Source: Coriobacteriaceae bacterium AM48-5
GTDB lineage: Bacteria; Actinomycetota; Coriobacteriia; Coriobacteriales; Coriobacteriaceae
Direction of reading: 5' to 3'
DNA: 64,000 nucleotides
Assembly: GCA_027669525.1 (NCBI GenBank)
Contig: JAQEDJ010000005.1
Coordinates: forward strand, 1-64,000
Of the stretch, positions 49,128 through 58,043 are shown piece by piece. The notes beneath the pieces are model-generated. The model searched no databases and had not been told where the DNA came from. It worked only from the letters and a program-made list of their open reading frames with translations. Each line of letters starts with the position of its first letter. Within the stretch, counting starts at the first letter, position 1. The translations under genes were made by a program, and so were the position numbers.

Positions 49128-49655
49128 CTAGCGCTGGATAAGAACATAGAGCAAGATGCTCATCGCGATGAGCAAGAAGCCTGCGATGTTAAACATCAGT
49201 GTGGCAAAGTTGCCCACGATGGGGCGTTCGACATAGCTTTTGTCTGGGTTGCCGGGGTTGTAGTACACGGTCATTTGGCTACCGAGGGGCCAAAGCTGCT
49301 CCGCGAGGGTGCCTAGGCTGGCGATGGGGCCTGTCTGCACGTGCAGCCAGCCCTTGGCGTCTTCGTGGGCGGTGGCTTGCGTGCGGATGGGGAGTCCCGA
49401 CAAGCTTTTGGTCTTTATGCCACGGAATTGTTTTTTCGCGCGGTATTGCGTGCCGTCGACGGTGTATTCCAAAACGGGATTCATTCTGCCTTCACCCATA
49501 AAGCGATGGTCGATGACCGTCCCCATGGTCACGGCGGTACAGGCCTTGGCTTTCTTGCGGGCGGCGGCCTTCATGAGCATGCTCGCTCCGATAAACAGGA
49601 TGCCGATGCCTCCAACCGAGATGAGCGCGAGCAGAGATATCTGCGAGGTGGTCAC
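49128..49655 (-). CDS. DUF3592-like membrane protein
   Basis: 175 residues, intact. An N-terminal helix (about 7-30), a central extracytoplasmic beta domain with VLEYTVDGTQYRAKKQFRG and MTVYYNPGNPDKSYVE, and a C-terminal helix (about 150-172). The 'vYYNPxNP' motif and two-helix layout are typical of DUF3592. Function unknown. First gene of a pair with the three-helix membrane protein. Confidence 0.8.
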   Translation of the reverse strand: MTTSQISLLALISVGGIGILFIGASMLMKAAARKKAKACTAVTMGTVIDHRFMGEGRMNPVLEYTVDGTQYRAKKQFRGIKTKSLSGLPIRTQATAHEDAKGWLHVQTGPIASLGTLAEQLWPLGSQMTVYYNPGNPDKSYVERPIVGNFATLMFNIAGFLLIAMSILLYVLIQR

Positions 49656-49727
49656 GGCGTTCTCCTTTGGCGCGATACCGTCATATGTGACTCAGTATAG
49701 AGAACCCCCGCCCTCGGTGGGCGTATT

Positions 49728-49758
49728 ATGTGGCAAAGGGACAGTCCCTTTGTCACAT
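49728..49758. repeat. REP-like palindrome
   Basis: 15-bp inverted repeat with one mismatch, ATGTGGCAAAGGGAC then A then GTCCCTTTGTCACAT. It ends 15 bases before the dus start, so in the transcript the hairpin would sit close to the ribosome binding site. Confidence 0.88.
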
Positions 49759-49772
49759 TGATTTGAGAATGG

Positions 49773-50732
49773 ATGTTGATGAATTTATCGCTGGCCCCTA
49801 TGGAGGGGATTACCGGGCATGTATTCCGTCGCGTGCATGCGGAATGCTTCGGCGCGCTCGATTGTTATTACACGCCGTTTTTGCCGCCGCCGCGGGTGGG
49901 AAACCGCTTTGGCGGCAAGGCGTTTAAGGAGATCGATCCTGCCAATAACCAGGGACTTAATGTCGTTCCCCAGCTTATGTCCAAGAATGCGGACGAGTTT
50001 GTGTGGGCAGCACACGTGCTCGCCGACATGGGCTACCGCGAGGTCAATCTCAACCTTGGCTGCCCCTCGGGGACGGTTGTCGCGAAGGGCAAAGGGTCGG
50101 GCTTTCTGCGCAATCTCGATGAGCTCGAGGTGTTCCTGAGCGATGTGTGCGAGCGGTCGCCGTTGCCGGTGTCGGTAAAGACCAGGCTGGGGTTGGAGAG
50201 TGACGACGAATACGGGCGCGTGCTCGATTTGTACTGCCGCATGCCGTTGGCAGAGCTGATCGTGCACCCGCGTGTACAGAGGGATCGCTATACGGGTTCG
50301 CCGCGCAAAGCGTTTTACGGCGAGACGTTGGATCGCGCGCCATTCCCCGTGGCCTATAACGGCGACATCTTTGATCTTGAGGACATGGATGCGCTGGTGG
50401 AGGCCTATCCCGGCACGCGCCATGTAATGCTGGGACGCGGCTTGCTCGCGAACCCCGCGCTGGCTCGCATGGTTAAGGGTGGCCCTGCTGCCACGGCAGC
50501 CGAACTGCAGCGTTTCCATGATATGCTGTTTGCGGCCTATGCGGAAGAGATTGGCGGCAACGCGGTCTTTCGCATGAAGGAGTGGTGGTTCTACGCCAAA
50601 TGCGCCTTCGCCGACCCCGCTACCGTTCACAAACTCGTACGCAAGACCAAAAAGGTCGACGAATACCGCGCCGCCGTCGAGCGTGTCTTTCGCGAGCAGC
50701 CACTTGCGCCCGTTGCCCGCTTTTGCGGCTAA
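49773..50732 (+). CDS. tRNA-dihydrouridine synthase
   Basis: 319 residues, intact. Flavoenzyme reducing uridines in tRNA D-loops. FMN barrel begins LSLAPMEGITGHVFRR; VNLNLGCPSGTVVAKGKGSG holds the catalytic Cys in the C-P-S-G loop; LPVSVKTRLGLE and ELIVHPRVQRDRYTG follow; GRGLLANPAL binds FMN phosphate. The start could be the ATG at 49773 or 49779 (MNLSLAP). A REP palindrome ends 15 bases upstream. Confidence 0.92.
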   Translation: MLMNLSLAPMEGITGHVFRRVHAECFGALDCYYTPFLPPPRVGNRFGGKAFKEIDPANNQGLNVVPQLMSKNADEFVWAAHVLADMGYREVNLNLGCPSGTVVAKGKGSGFLRNLDELEVFLSDVCERSPLPVSVKTRLGLESDDEYGRVLDLYCRMPLAELIVHPRVQRDRYTGSPRKAFYGETLDRAPFPVAYNGDIFDLEDMDALVEAYPGTRHVMLGRGLLANPALARMVKGGPAATAAELQRFHDMLFAAYAEEIGGNAVFRMKEWWFYAKCAFADPATVHKLVRKTKKVDEYRAAVERVFREQPLAPVARFCG

Positions 50733-50789
50733 ATGATCCCTTGGGGACGGAGAAAAACGGGTCGCCTGTGCCGGACCCATGCAAAAAGC

Positions 50790-50844
50790 TGTACGCCAGC
50801 ATCCAAGGATGTCGAAAAATATCGTTTTTGGATGCTGACGTACA
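50790..50844. repeat. Hairpin repeat H, left copy
   Basis: TGTACGCCAGCATCCAA (50790-50806) pairs with TTGGATGCTGACGTACA (50828-50844), one mismatch, loop GGATGTCGAAAAATATCGTTT. Same element as 51339-51393. It is preceded at about 50741 by a TTGGGGACGG word like other dispersed repeats. Confidence 0.88.
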
Positions 50845-50863
50845 TGTTTGGTTCGGCAGGGGA

Positions 50864-51130
50864 CTAGGCAATCATTGCATCGAGTGTAATGAGTTCCCTG
50901 AGTCGCTCCGTGCGTGTTTGCCCATGGCGCTTTGCTTTTGCGTCAAAGGCTTCAAGAACAGACTTACCCACACGTGCCGATAAAACAACGCTTGGTTCAT
51001 CGGAAATCGGCGGCCTTCCCAACTTGACGGTGTGGCCCTTCGGCCACTCATCTTTTTCGTATGCCGCTGCGGCTTTTTCTAGCTCACCGGGAGCAAACCC
51101 CATCATCTTTTCGAGCTGTTTAGCGTCCAT
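50864..51130 (-). CDS. Ribbon-helix-helix (CopG-like) DNA-binding protein, probable antitoxin
   Basis: 88 residues. Begins MDAKQLEKMMGFAPGELEKA; C-terminal half KLGRPPISDEPSVVLSARVG then LEAFDAKAKRHGQTRTERLR resembles the RHH fold of CopG/antitoxin proteins with the GRPPxSDE lead-in. AGGAGG is 4-9 bases upstream of the ATG at 51130. A 35-residue ORF lies directly upstream in the same transcript. Flanked on both sides by hairpin repeat H, and lacks an obvious full-length toxin gene. Confidence 0.8.
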   Translation of the reverse strand: MDAKQLEKMMGFAPGELEKAAAAYEKDEWPKGHTVKLGRPPISDEPSVVLSARVGKSVLEAFDAKAKRHGQTRTERLRELITLDAMIA

Positions 51131-51138
51131 AGCGCCTC

Positions 51139-51246
51139 CTATCGATCGATTCCGATTTCCCTGAGCACCTTGCGCGTAGGAGGGACAAGGGCGTGGTAAA
51201 TGATGTAACCATCCCGATCGGGGCAACATCGAGCGATGAGCTCCAT
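51139..51246 (-). CDS. 35-residue ORF upstream of the RHH protein (possible toxin remnant)
   Basis: MELIARCCPDRDGYIIYHAL then VPPTRKVLREIGIDR, stopping 8 bases before the RHH start. An AGAGAAG ribosome binding site precedes it. The reading frame stays open upstream but without a start. It may be the C-terminal piece of a toxin-like gene whose 5' part is gone, or a small protein of its own; no family recognised. Confidence 0.45.
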   Translation of the reverse strand: MELIARCCPDRDGYIIYHALVPPTRKVLREIGIDR

Positions 51247-51261
51247 GAGGCGGCTTCTCTT

Positions 51262-51285
51262 TTTGTATACAATTTTGTAGACAAA
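51262..51285. promoter_or_regulatory. Tandem TTGTNTACAA operator boxes
   Basis: On the minus strand TTGTCTACAA and TTGTATACAA lie side by side, separated by two bases, immediately upstream of the 35-residue ORF and RHH gene. The second is a perfect 10-bp palindrome. RHH antitoxins typically bind such tandem boxes for autoregulation. Confidence 0.55.
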
Positions 51286-51291
51286 AATACA

Positions 51292-51327
51292 AGTAACTAG
51301 TCATTTAAGAACGTCCCCAACGACTGC
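51292..51327. repeat. Dispersed repeat word (copy near 51.3 kb)
   Basis: ACTAGTCATTTAAGAACG followed by TCCCCAACGACT. The reverse strand of 61444-61474 has the same word with two differences. Confidence 0.7.
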
Positions 51328-51338
51328 CCACAAATAGC

Positions 51339-51393
51339 TGTACGTCAGCATCCAAAGATGTCGAAAAATATCGACTTTGGATGCTGACGTACA
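51339..51393. repeat. Hairpin repeat H, right copy
   Basis: A perfect 19-bp stem, TGTACGTCAGCATCCAAAG (51339-51357) with its complement (51375-51393), loop ATGTCGAAAAATATCGA. Nearly identical to 50790-50844, and both continue into ATGTTTG. Confidence 0.92.
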
Positions 51394-51445
51394 TGTTTGT
51401 GCCGTATGGGTTTGTGCGTTGGGGCCGGCCGACCGCAATAGAACG

Positions 51446-51691
51446 CTAGAGCAGGTTCTTCTGTATCCACGCGATGATGTCGCCCGACTCGTAGAGTGGC
51501 GTGCCGTCAATGAACAGGCAGGGAACTTGGCGCTTTCCGCCGACGGCGATGAGCGTCTGCTCGGCATCGGAATCGGTCGAGATATTACGCTCGGGGATGG
51601 TCACGCCGTTATCGGCCAGGAAACGCTTGACCTTTATGCAATACGGGCAGCCGGTCATAACGTAGAGCGCGAGCTCGTGATCAGTAGCCAT
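51446..51691 (-). CDS. Glutaredoxin-like protein
   Basis: 81 residues from MATDHELALYVMTGCPYC. Active site CPYC, followed by IKVKRFLADNGVTIPE, the cis-Pro region GGKRQVPCLFIDGTPLYESG and DIIAWIQKNLL. Thiol-disulfide oxidoreductase of the glutaredoxin/NrdH size class. An alternative upstream start at 51730 lacks a ribosome binding site, whereas GGAG precedes 51691. Confidence 0.9.
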   Translation of the reverse strand: MATDHELALYVMTGCPYCIKVKRFLADNGVTIPERNISTDSDAEQTLIAVGGKRQVPCLFIDGTPLYESGDIIAWIQKNLL

Positions 51692-51742
51692 AGGTCTCCA
51701 ATCGGTTGAGGTTTCGATTGAAATACCCAAAGCCGCCGCGGT

Positions 51743-52570
51743 CTATGCACGCGTCAACGACGACTCGATTGCCTGTACCAGAAACGCTGTGGCTCCGGTG
51801 CCGCAGGGGTTGTCGTAGTAGTCAACAAAGCGCTGGTCGGCAAGATAACCATTGGCGAGGCCCAGGTATGCTTCGTCCTGGGGCTCGTGTCCCCAGTTAA
51901 GGCCAATCCATCGGCGGTGCATTGCGACAAGCTTGCGGGCTTCGTTACTCTTTGGATCGCCGTCGCCCATGGCAATCGAGAGCTGGCCCAGAATAGCGCG
52001 TTCAAGTTCCTTCATGTCGTTCCATGTCTCGGGATCCATATCCAGCAGTGCTTCGTTTGCGGCGTCGATCGCCTCGTCGCCATAGCGCGCTCGCGCCTCG
52101 GCACCGTAGCGCTCCTCGTTTTCGTGCACGGAGCGCCAGCGCTCCAGTTGCGGCAGCACGGCGCCCATGAGCGAGACGGCTTCATCGAGCGACATGCCGG
52201 TGTTTTGTGCCAGACGCGGGGCACAATCCTCAATCATCGCCTCCATGGTGGTGTCATAGGTGTACTTGCCGTGGCCGTAGCACCACTTGCAGTAATGATC
52301 GGTCGTGGCGCCCGTGGCGTCGGTGCCGTAGTCGTCGGGCGTGAGTATCATGCCGCAGCTCTGGCAATAGTGCTCGGGCATTTCGAGCAGGTGCGACAGC
52401 GGCTCTCCGGTTACGGCGGCAATGAGCTTCATCATGTCAATGCCCGGGGTGACTTCGCCACGCTCCCAACGGCTGACGGCTTGGCGTGTGACGAAGAGCT
52501 TGGCGGCGAGCTGCTCCTGGGTAAGGTGATGGGCGCGACGGACGGCGATGAGCTTTTCTGCAAAGGCCAT
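51743..52570 (-). CDS. XRE HTH regulator with zinc ribbon and TipAS-like domain
   Basis: 275 residues, intact. HTH (about 5-60): LTQEQLAAKLFVTRQAVSRW. A short zinc ribbon (about 69-99) reads CQSCGMILTPDDYG and YCKWCYGHGKY. The C-terminal region resembles the TipAS antibiotic-binding fold, with MHRRWIGLNWGHEPQDEAYL and ANGYLADQRFVDYYDNPCGT. TipAS domains bind thiopeptides or albicidin; fusion to XRE instead of MerR is notable. Possibly senses an antibiotic or other ligand and regulates its own gene. Confidence 0.82.
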   Translation of the reverse strand: MAFAEKLIAVRRAHHLTQEQLAAKLFVTRQAVSRWERGEVTPGIDMMKLIAAVTGEPLSHLLEMPEHYCQSCGMILTPDDYGTDATGATTDHYCKWCYGHGKYTYDTTMEAMIEDCAPRLAQNTGMSLDEAVSLMGAVLPQLERWRSVHENEERYGAEARARYGDEAIDAANEALLDMDPETWNDMKELERAILGQLSIAMGDGDPKSNEARKLVAMHRRWIGLNWGHEPQDEAYLGLANGYLADQRFVDYYDNPCGTGATAFLVQAIESSLTRA

Positions 52571-52710
52571 AATGGCTCCTTTCTGCTGCTTGTTGGCTTA
52601 AGCATACGCGGCAGCCGATGTCCTTCCAAGCAACCGTTGGTTGCATGCAGATGACGATGAGAGAGAATCGCAGCCTGCGCCCCGCGCGCCTGTGCCGTAC
52701 AATGACCGGC

Positions 52711-53416
52711 ATGGAACCTATTGCATACATACATACCGACCTGCCGCAGAAGTTTGGCATTCCGCGCAACAGTTTTTTTGGCGCCCCATCTGCAGGGACG
52801 CATCGTTTTTGAGCCGGAATTTGCCTCCAATGCAGCGGTTGAGGGCCTGGACTCCTTCTCTCACCTATGGCTGCTCTGGCGCTTCGAAAACGGCACGCCC
52901 GGCGGCACGGCTAAAGATATTGCCGTCGACGCTAAAACGCAGGACAGGTCCGGCACCAACGCCAAGTGGTCGAAGACCGTGCGTCCGCCGCGCTTGGGTG
53001 GAGCCGAGCGCGTGGGCGTATTTGCCACGCGTAGTCCGTTTCGCCCCAATCCCATCGGTCTCACCTGCGTCACGCTCGATCGTGTGGAGCTCACCGACGA
53101 CGGCCCCATCATCCATGTGCTGGGAGCGGATCTGCGCGATGGCACGCCCATCTACGACATTAAGCCCTACATTCCGTTTGCGGACTGTCACCCGGATGCG
53201 ACCGACGGCTGGATTGAGGATGCGCCGTGGCAAGAGCTCGACGTTGACTTCCCGCAAGCGCTGCAAGATATGGTCCCGCCCGCAAAGCTCCTCGGCTTGG
53301 TCGAGGCCCTTCGCCAGGACCCGCGCCGCGCGGGCAGCAAGCACGAGCCCAGCCGCGTCTACCATCTGGCTTACGCTGGGCTCGACATATCCTTTACGTT
53401 GATGGAACCAGGTTGA
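52711..53416 (+). CDS. trmO: TrmO/TsaA-type tRNA methyltransferase (frameshift in a T7 run)
   Basis: About 235 residues. TrmO methylates t6A37 of threonine tRNAs using SAM. Start MEPIAYIHTDLPQKFGIPRN; the frame breaks in a run of seven T (52769-52780) where six would restore it, an apparent insertion rather than a deletion. Then LQGRIVFEPEFASNAAVEGL, the SAM-binding GVFATRSPFRPNPIGLT motif, and GTPIYDIKPYIPFADC in the second part. Monocistronic. Confidence 0.9.
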
Positions 53417-53559
53417 CGGTAATCGCCGTCAACGACGCGCGGGACTAGCCGGCCATTCGCCGCGCCCGCCAAATTCAACGCCAAACCCCGTGCCAAAATC
53501 GCCCACGCTGGTGGACAATAACGCCTACCAAAACAATCCGCTTTGCACGGGAGTTCAGC

Positions 53560-54774
53560 ATGAAATACGACTTTACTTCGCTTATCGACCGCCACGGCAT
53601 GGACGCTATCGCCGTTGACTCCTGGGGCGAGATCCCCGGCATGGCTCCGAATGCTCCTGACGAGGGCTTCGACCGCATTCCCATGTGGGTGGCGGACATG
53701 AACTTTGCCACGGTGCCCACGGTCCAGGAGCACATCATTCAGCGCGCCCAGCATCCCATGTTTGGCTATTTCGATCCTCGCCCCGAGTACTTCGACCGCA
53801 TCATCGAATGGCAGAGCCGCCGTAATAGCGTCGAGGGCCTGCTCCCGGAGCATATCGGCTACGAGAACGGCGTGCTGGGCGGCGTCGTGTCGACGCTGCG
53901 GGCGTATGTCCAGCCGGGCGATGCGGTGCTGGTCCACAGCCCGACCTACATCGGCTTTACCAAGTCCATCGAAGCCGCGGGCTATCGCATTGTCCACAGC
54001 CCGCTTAAGCTCGACGACCAGGGCGTGTGGCGCATGGACTTTGAGGACATGGAGCGCAAGCTCACCCAAAACCACGTCCATGCCGCGGTGTTCTGCTCGC
54101 CGCATAACCCCTGCGGCCGCGTATGGGAGCGCGATGAGATTGAGCGCGCCATGGACATCTATCGCCAGCACGATTGCGTGGTGATCTCGGACGAGATCTG
54201 GTCCGACATTATCTTGCCCGGCCACAAGCATATCCCGACGCAGTCGGTGAGCGAGGATGCCCGCATGCGCACGGTCGCCCTCTATGCGCCGAGCAAGACG
54301 TTTAACCTGGCTGGCCTGGTCGGAAGCTACCACATCATCTATAACGAGACGCTGCGCGACCGCGTGTGCGCCGTGTCCAATAAGACCCACTACAACGAGA
54401 TGAATGTCCTTTCGATGCACGCGCTTATCGGCGCCTACCAGCCGCAGGGCTACGAGTGGCTCGATGAACTCAACGAGGTCATCGAGGGCAACATTGACTA
54501 CTTCTGCGATTACGTGGACGAGCATTTTGAGGGCGTGTCCTATTCGCGCCCGCAGGGCACCTATATGGTGTTCCTGGACTGCACGGAGTGGTGCCGCGTG
54601 CATGGGCGCGATATTCAGTGGCTACTCGACGAGGGCGCGCGTGTGGGCGTGGGCTATCAGGACGGCCGTCCGTTCCACGGGGCTTGCCACATTCGCGTGA
54701 ATCTAGCACTGCCGCTTTCGCGTGTAAGGGAGGCGTGCGACCGCCTGGACCGCTACGTTTTTAATGCACGGTAA
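53560..54774 (+). CDS. MalY/PatB-type PLP aminotransferase (cystathionine beta-lyase-like)
   Basis: 404 residues, intact. Class I/II PLP fold: DRIPMWVADMNFATVPTVQE, YGYF-like GYFDPRPEYFDRIIEW, GVLGGVVSTLRAYVQPGDAV, CSPHNPCGRVW, SDEIWSDIILPGHKHIP, and the PLP lysine in APSKTFNLAGLVGSY. C-S lyases of this group cleave cystathionine or cysteine; some repress regulators (MalY). Start ATG at 53560. No terminator obvious; the next gene lies 142 bases downstream. Confidence 0.92.
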   Translation: MKYDFTSLIDRHGMDAIAVDSWGEIPGMAPNAPDEGFDRIPMWVADMNFATVPTVQEHIIQRAQHPMFGYFDPRPEYFDRIIEWQSRRNSVEGLLPEHIGYENGVLGGVVSTLRAYVQPGDAVLVHSPTYIGFTKSIEAAGYRIVHSPLKLDDQGVWRMDFEDMERKLTQNHVHAAVFCSPHNPCGRVWERDEIERAMDIYRQHDCVVISDEIWSDIILPGHKHIPTQSVSEDARMRTVALYAPSKTFNLAGLVGSYHIIYNETLRDRVCAVSNKTHYNEMNVLSMHALIGAYQPQGYEWLDELNEVIEGNIDYFCDYVDEHFEGVSYSRPQGTYMVFLDCTEWCRVHGRDIQWLLDEGARVGVGYQDGRPFHGACHIRVNLALPLSRVREACDRLDRYVFNAR

Positions 54775-54916
54775 GTGAGCGATGCATGTGGGGTTGTCTG
54801 CCAGATTGGCTGCAAGGCCCCGTATAGTAAAGCATCTGTAACCATTGAGCGCACGCGCGGTTTTATCTGCTAATATCTTTGCCCTTGAGTCTGTAAACAG
54901 GATCGTCTGGAGCTCG

Positions 54917-55786
54917 ATGAAAAGACCTCGTCGCTCGGCCGCCATATCGTTGTTTGTTGCGCTTGCAGTGGTGAGCGCCTTTGTCGTGGCGATAGCTGGC
55001 TGTTCCGGGTCGAATGACGGGGCCTCGACGTCTGCATTAGAAAACCCGGTCGCCTCGCAGGTCAAAGACGGCAGCCTTAAGACGCTCAACGTCGGTAGCG
55101 ATCTCTATCCGCCGTTTGTGTATAGCGACGAGTACGGCAATATTGTCGGCCTGGATGTCGAGATTTTGACCGAGGCTTTGGCCCGCATTGGTTACAAGCC
55201 AAAATACCAGCTGATCGACTGGGAAAAGAAGAAAGAACTGCTGGCGAGCGGCGAGCTCGACTGCGTCATGGGCAGCTTTAGTATGACGGGCCGCGAAAAT
55301 GAATATCGCTGGGCCGGCCCGTACCTCGCGAGTCGACAGGTGGTTGCCGTCGATTCCGAAAGCGATATCTACACGCTCGCCGATCTTGAGGGTAGGGTCG
55401 TGGCGGTCCAGTCCACCACCAAGCCCGAATCGATTCTGCTCAATCACACCAATGAAAACGTTCCACAAATCAAGGAGCTCTACAGCTTTTCGGACCGCTC
55501 GTACTTGAACCCGGCGCTTGTCGAGGGCCTGGTCGACGCCATCGCCGCACACGAGTCCTCGCTGCTCACCTACGAAAAAGACTATGGCGTGACGTATCGC
55601 ATTTTGTCTGAGCCGCTGCTAGAGGTTGGTTTGGGCACCGCTTTCGATATCAACGACACGCGCGGCATCGACGTTAAGCTCACCCATGCCTACCAAGAAA
55701 TGCTTGCCGATGGCACCATGGAGCGCCTGGTGTCAAAGTATTTTGATGACCCCGCACCATTTTTGAATATGGAGGGCCTGTCGTGA
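54917..55786 (+). CDS. Extracellular solute-binding lipoprotein (family 3), sensor partner
   Basis: 289 residues. Lipoprotein signal with lipobox VAIAGC (Cys near 28). The SBP_bac_3 domain begins KTLNVGSDLYPPFVYSDEYG, IVGLDVEILTEALARIGYKP, and later ELDCVMGSFSMTGRENEYRW. Its stop overlaps the GTG start of the hybrid kinase, and no permease or ATPase is near, so it most likely acts as the ligand-sensing partner of that kinase rather than in transport. Confidence 0.87.
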   Translation: MKRPRRSAAISLFVALAVVSAFVVAIAGCSGSNDGASTSALENPVASQVKDGSLKTLNVGSDLYPPFVYSDEYGNIVGLDVEILTEALARIGYKPKYQLIDWEKKKELLASGELDCVMGSFSMTGRENEYRWAGPYLASRQVVAVDSESDIYTLADLEGRVVAVQSTTKPESILLNHTNENVPQIKELYSFSDRSYLNPALVEGLVDAIAAHESSLLTYEKDYGVTYRILSEPLLEVGLGTAFDINDTRGIDVKLTHAYQEMLADGTMERLVSKYFDDPAPFLNMEGLS

Positions 55787-57974
55787 TCGATGCGCCCGAC
55801 CACGCCGCTCAGGAGCGGGGCGATCGTTCGGCACGGGTATGGCTCCTTGTCACCCTGTTGGGGATAGCGCTCTCGGTTATTGCCGGCATGATGAGTTATG
55901 GCTACACGACCGGGCAGGCCGAGCAGCGTTTTGCCGACGTTGTCGATTACGTAGCGACGCAGAGCCTTTCCTACGATGCATTCAACAGCGCCTATGCGAC
56001 CAAAAACCTGATTCGCGTCATGGAGATTGCCGGAGAGGTGGCGCGCGATATGGAGCGCGACGGCTCGGCGGACAATGCCATGCTGGAGCAATACGCTGAC
56101 CAGTTAAACGTGAGTGCACTGATCGTGACGGACGCATCGGGCAATTTGGTGTCCGAGTCCTCGACGGACGACGTGGGCTACGAGTCGCTTGCTGCATATC
56201 TCAAAGAAGCGCCCGTGCTGGAGGTGGCAACCCATCCGCTTAAGTCCTATACCGCCCGTATTACGCTTGCGGATGATTCGGTTGCAGACATTGGCTGCGT
56301 GGCCCGGCCGGACGGTGAGGGCATCGTTGTCGCGGTGAGGCACCAGAGCGCCAAGGCGGTCGCGAGCAATACGCTCAAGTTGCAGAGCTTGCTCGATGGT
56401 TATGAGACCATCGATAGCGGCAATATCGTGATCGAAAACGACGGTAAGGTCGTTGCGACCAACGCTGTTGAGCCCGCCGTGTCAGGCGTGTTCGATTTGC
56501 CTGCGACGGATGCCATCGTTGTCAACGGCATTAAGGAGCGTTGCCTGGCTGGTAAGGTCAGATTGGTTAACGACAGCGGTGTGTGGTATCTGGCACATTT
56601 GGTAAAGCGCGCGATTTTTACGTGTACACCTATGCTCCCGCGCAGCGTTACTTTGAGGTTGTTGCCGCTGTTGTTGCCAGTGTGTTGGCACTCTACGGCG
56701 GTGTTATAGCCACTGTTGTGTTGGTGCGCCGCCGCGCCGAGAGCCAACGCTTTGCCGACCTGTTGCTGCAGGAGCGCGACTATGGCGACAAACTGGCAAA
56801 AGCGGCGCGCGAAGCTTCGTCTGCCAACTCTGCAAAGACGGAGTTCCTGCGTCGCATGAGTCACGACCTGCGCACGCCCATCAACGGCATTCGCGGTATG
56901 GTCGAGGTGGGCAATGCCAACGCGGACGACTTGCAAAAGCAGACCGAGTGCCGCTCAAAGATCTGGACGGCGTCGGGACTGTTGCTCGACCTTGCGAACG
57001 AGGCACTCGATATGAGCCGCTTGGAGAGCGGGCAGGTCGACCTGAATCTCGTGCCTACAGATATGGTGGCCCTCAACCGTGAGGTGTGCGATATTCTGGA
57101 GCGCCAAGCCGAGGAGCGCCTGGTGACAATTATCTGCGACCAACGGACTCTTGATCATCCCTATGCCCGGGTGAGCGTGACGCACCTCAAGCGCCTGTTG
57201 CTCAATATTGCCGGTAATGCCGTCAAGTACAACCGCCAGGGCGGCTATGTTCGCCTGACATGCCGCGAGGTGGAGCCGGTGGACGGTGTCCCCGTCTATG
57301 AATACACGATCGCCGATAACGGCATTGGCATGAGCGAGGAGTTTCAACAGCACCTCTACGAGCCGTTCAGCCGCGAGGAACAGCAGGTGGAAGGCGCTTC
57401 ATCGGGAACTGGCCTGGGCGCGTCTATTGCCAAACAGTTGGTCGAGCTTATGGGCGGAACCATGAGCTTTACGAGCGCCTTGGGGCGGGGGACGACGTTT
57501 ACCATTTGCCTGCCGTTTGAGAAGTGCAAGAGTTCCGAGATTCCCCAGGCAGTTCGCGTGGATGCAGGCGACAGCGACGTGATCCAGGGCCTGCGTGTTT
57601 TGCTCGTAGAGGATAACGACCTGAATGCCGAGATCGCACAGTTTACGCTCGACCGCGCCGGTGCCGTCGTGACACATGTCAAAGATGGCGAGTCTGCCGT
57701 CGAGACGTTTGCCGCGAGTGCGCTGCACGAGTACGACGTGGTATTGATGGACATCATGATGCCCGGCATCGATGGCCTTGAGGCCACGCGTCAGATTCGA
57801 GCGCTCGATCGCGAGGACGCCGCGACCACGCCGATTATCGCCGTGAGCGCCAATGCCTTTGCCGACGACCGTAGGCTTTCGCGCGAGGCGGGCATGAACG
57901 CGCATCTGAGCAAACCCGTGAGTTCTCAGGATCTCGTTGAGGCGCTTGCGCACATAGCTGCCGACGCTTCATAA
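55783..57974 (+). CDS. Hybrid sensor histidine kinase with receiver domain (frameshifted)
   Basis: About 731 residues from a GTG overlapping the preceding stop. TM1 (about 20-40), an extracytoplasmic sensor of about 230 residues, TM2 (around 56660-56720), HisKA FLRRMSHDLRTPINGIRGMV, HATPase NIAGNAVKYNRQGG, ADNGIGMSEEF, GTGLGASIAKQLVE, and a C-terminal receiver with phospho-Asp in VVLMDIMMPGIDGLEA. No HPt domain or output domain. A deletion near 56612 separates sensor and kinase. Works with the solute-binding lipoprotein upstream. Confidence 0.87.
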
Positions 57975-57981
57975 ACAAATA

Positions 57982-58016
57982 GCTCGGTTCCAATACTGGT
58001 TGGAACCGAGCCATTT
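57982..58016. terminator. Bidirectional terminator
   Basis: A 12-bp perfect stem GCTCGGTTCCAA/TTGGAACCGAGC with loop TACTGG, between the convergent kinase and PNPOx genes; T-rich on the right side. Confidence 0.88.
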
Positions 58017-58043
58017 TGCTATTTGCAGGACCTGTTTTTGGGC

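Noticed and set aside
53371..54603. 410-codon antisense frame opposite the MalY-like gene
   Set aside because: Same reason: shadow of a strongly biased gene, with no domain signal.
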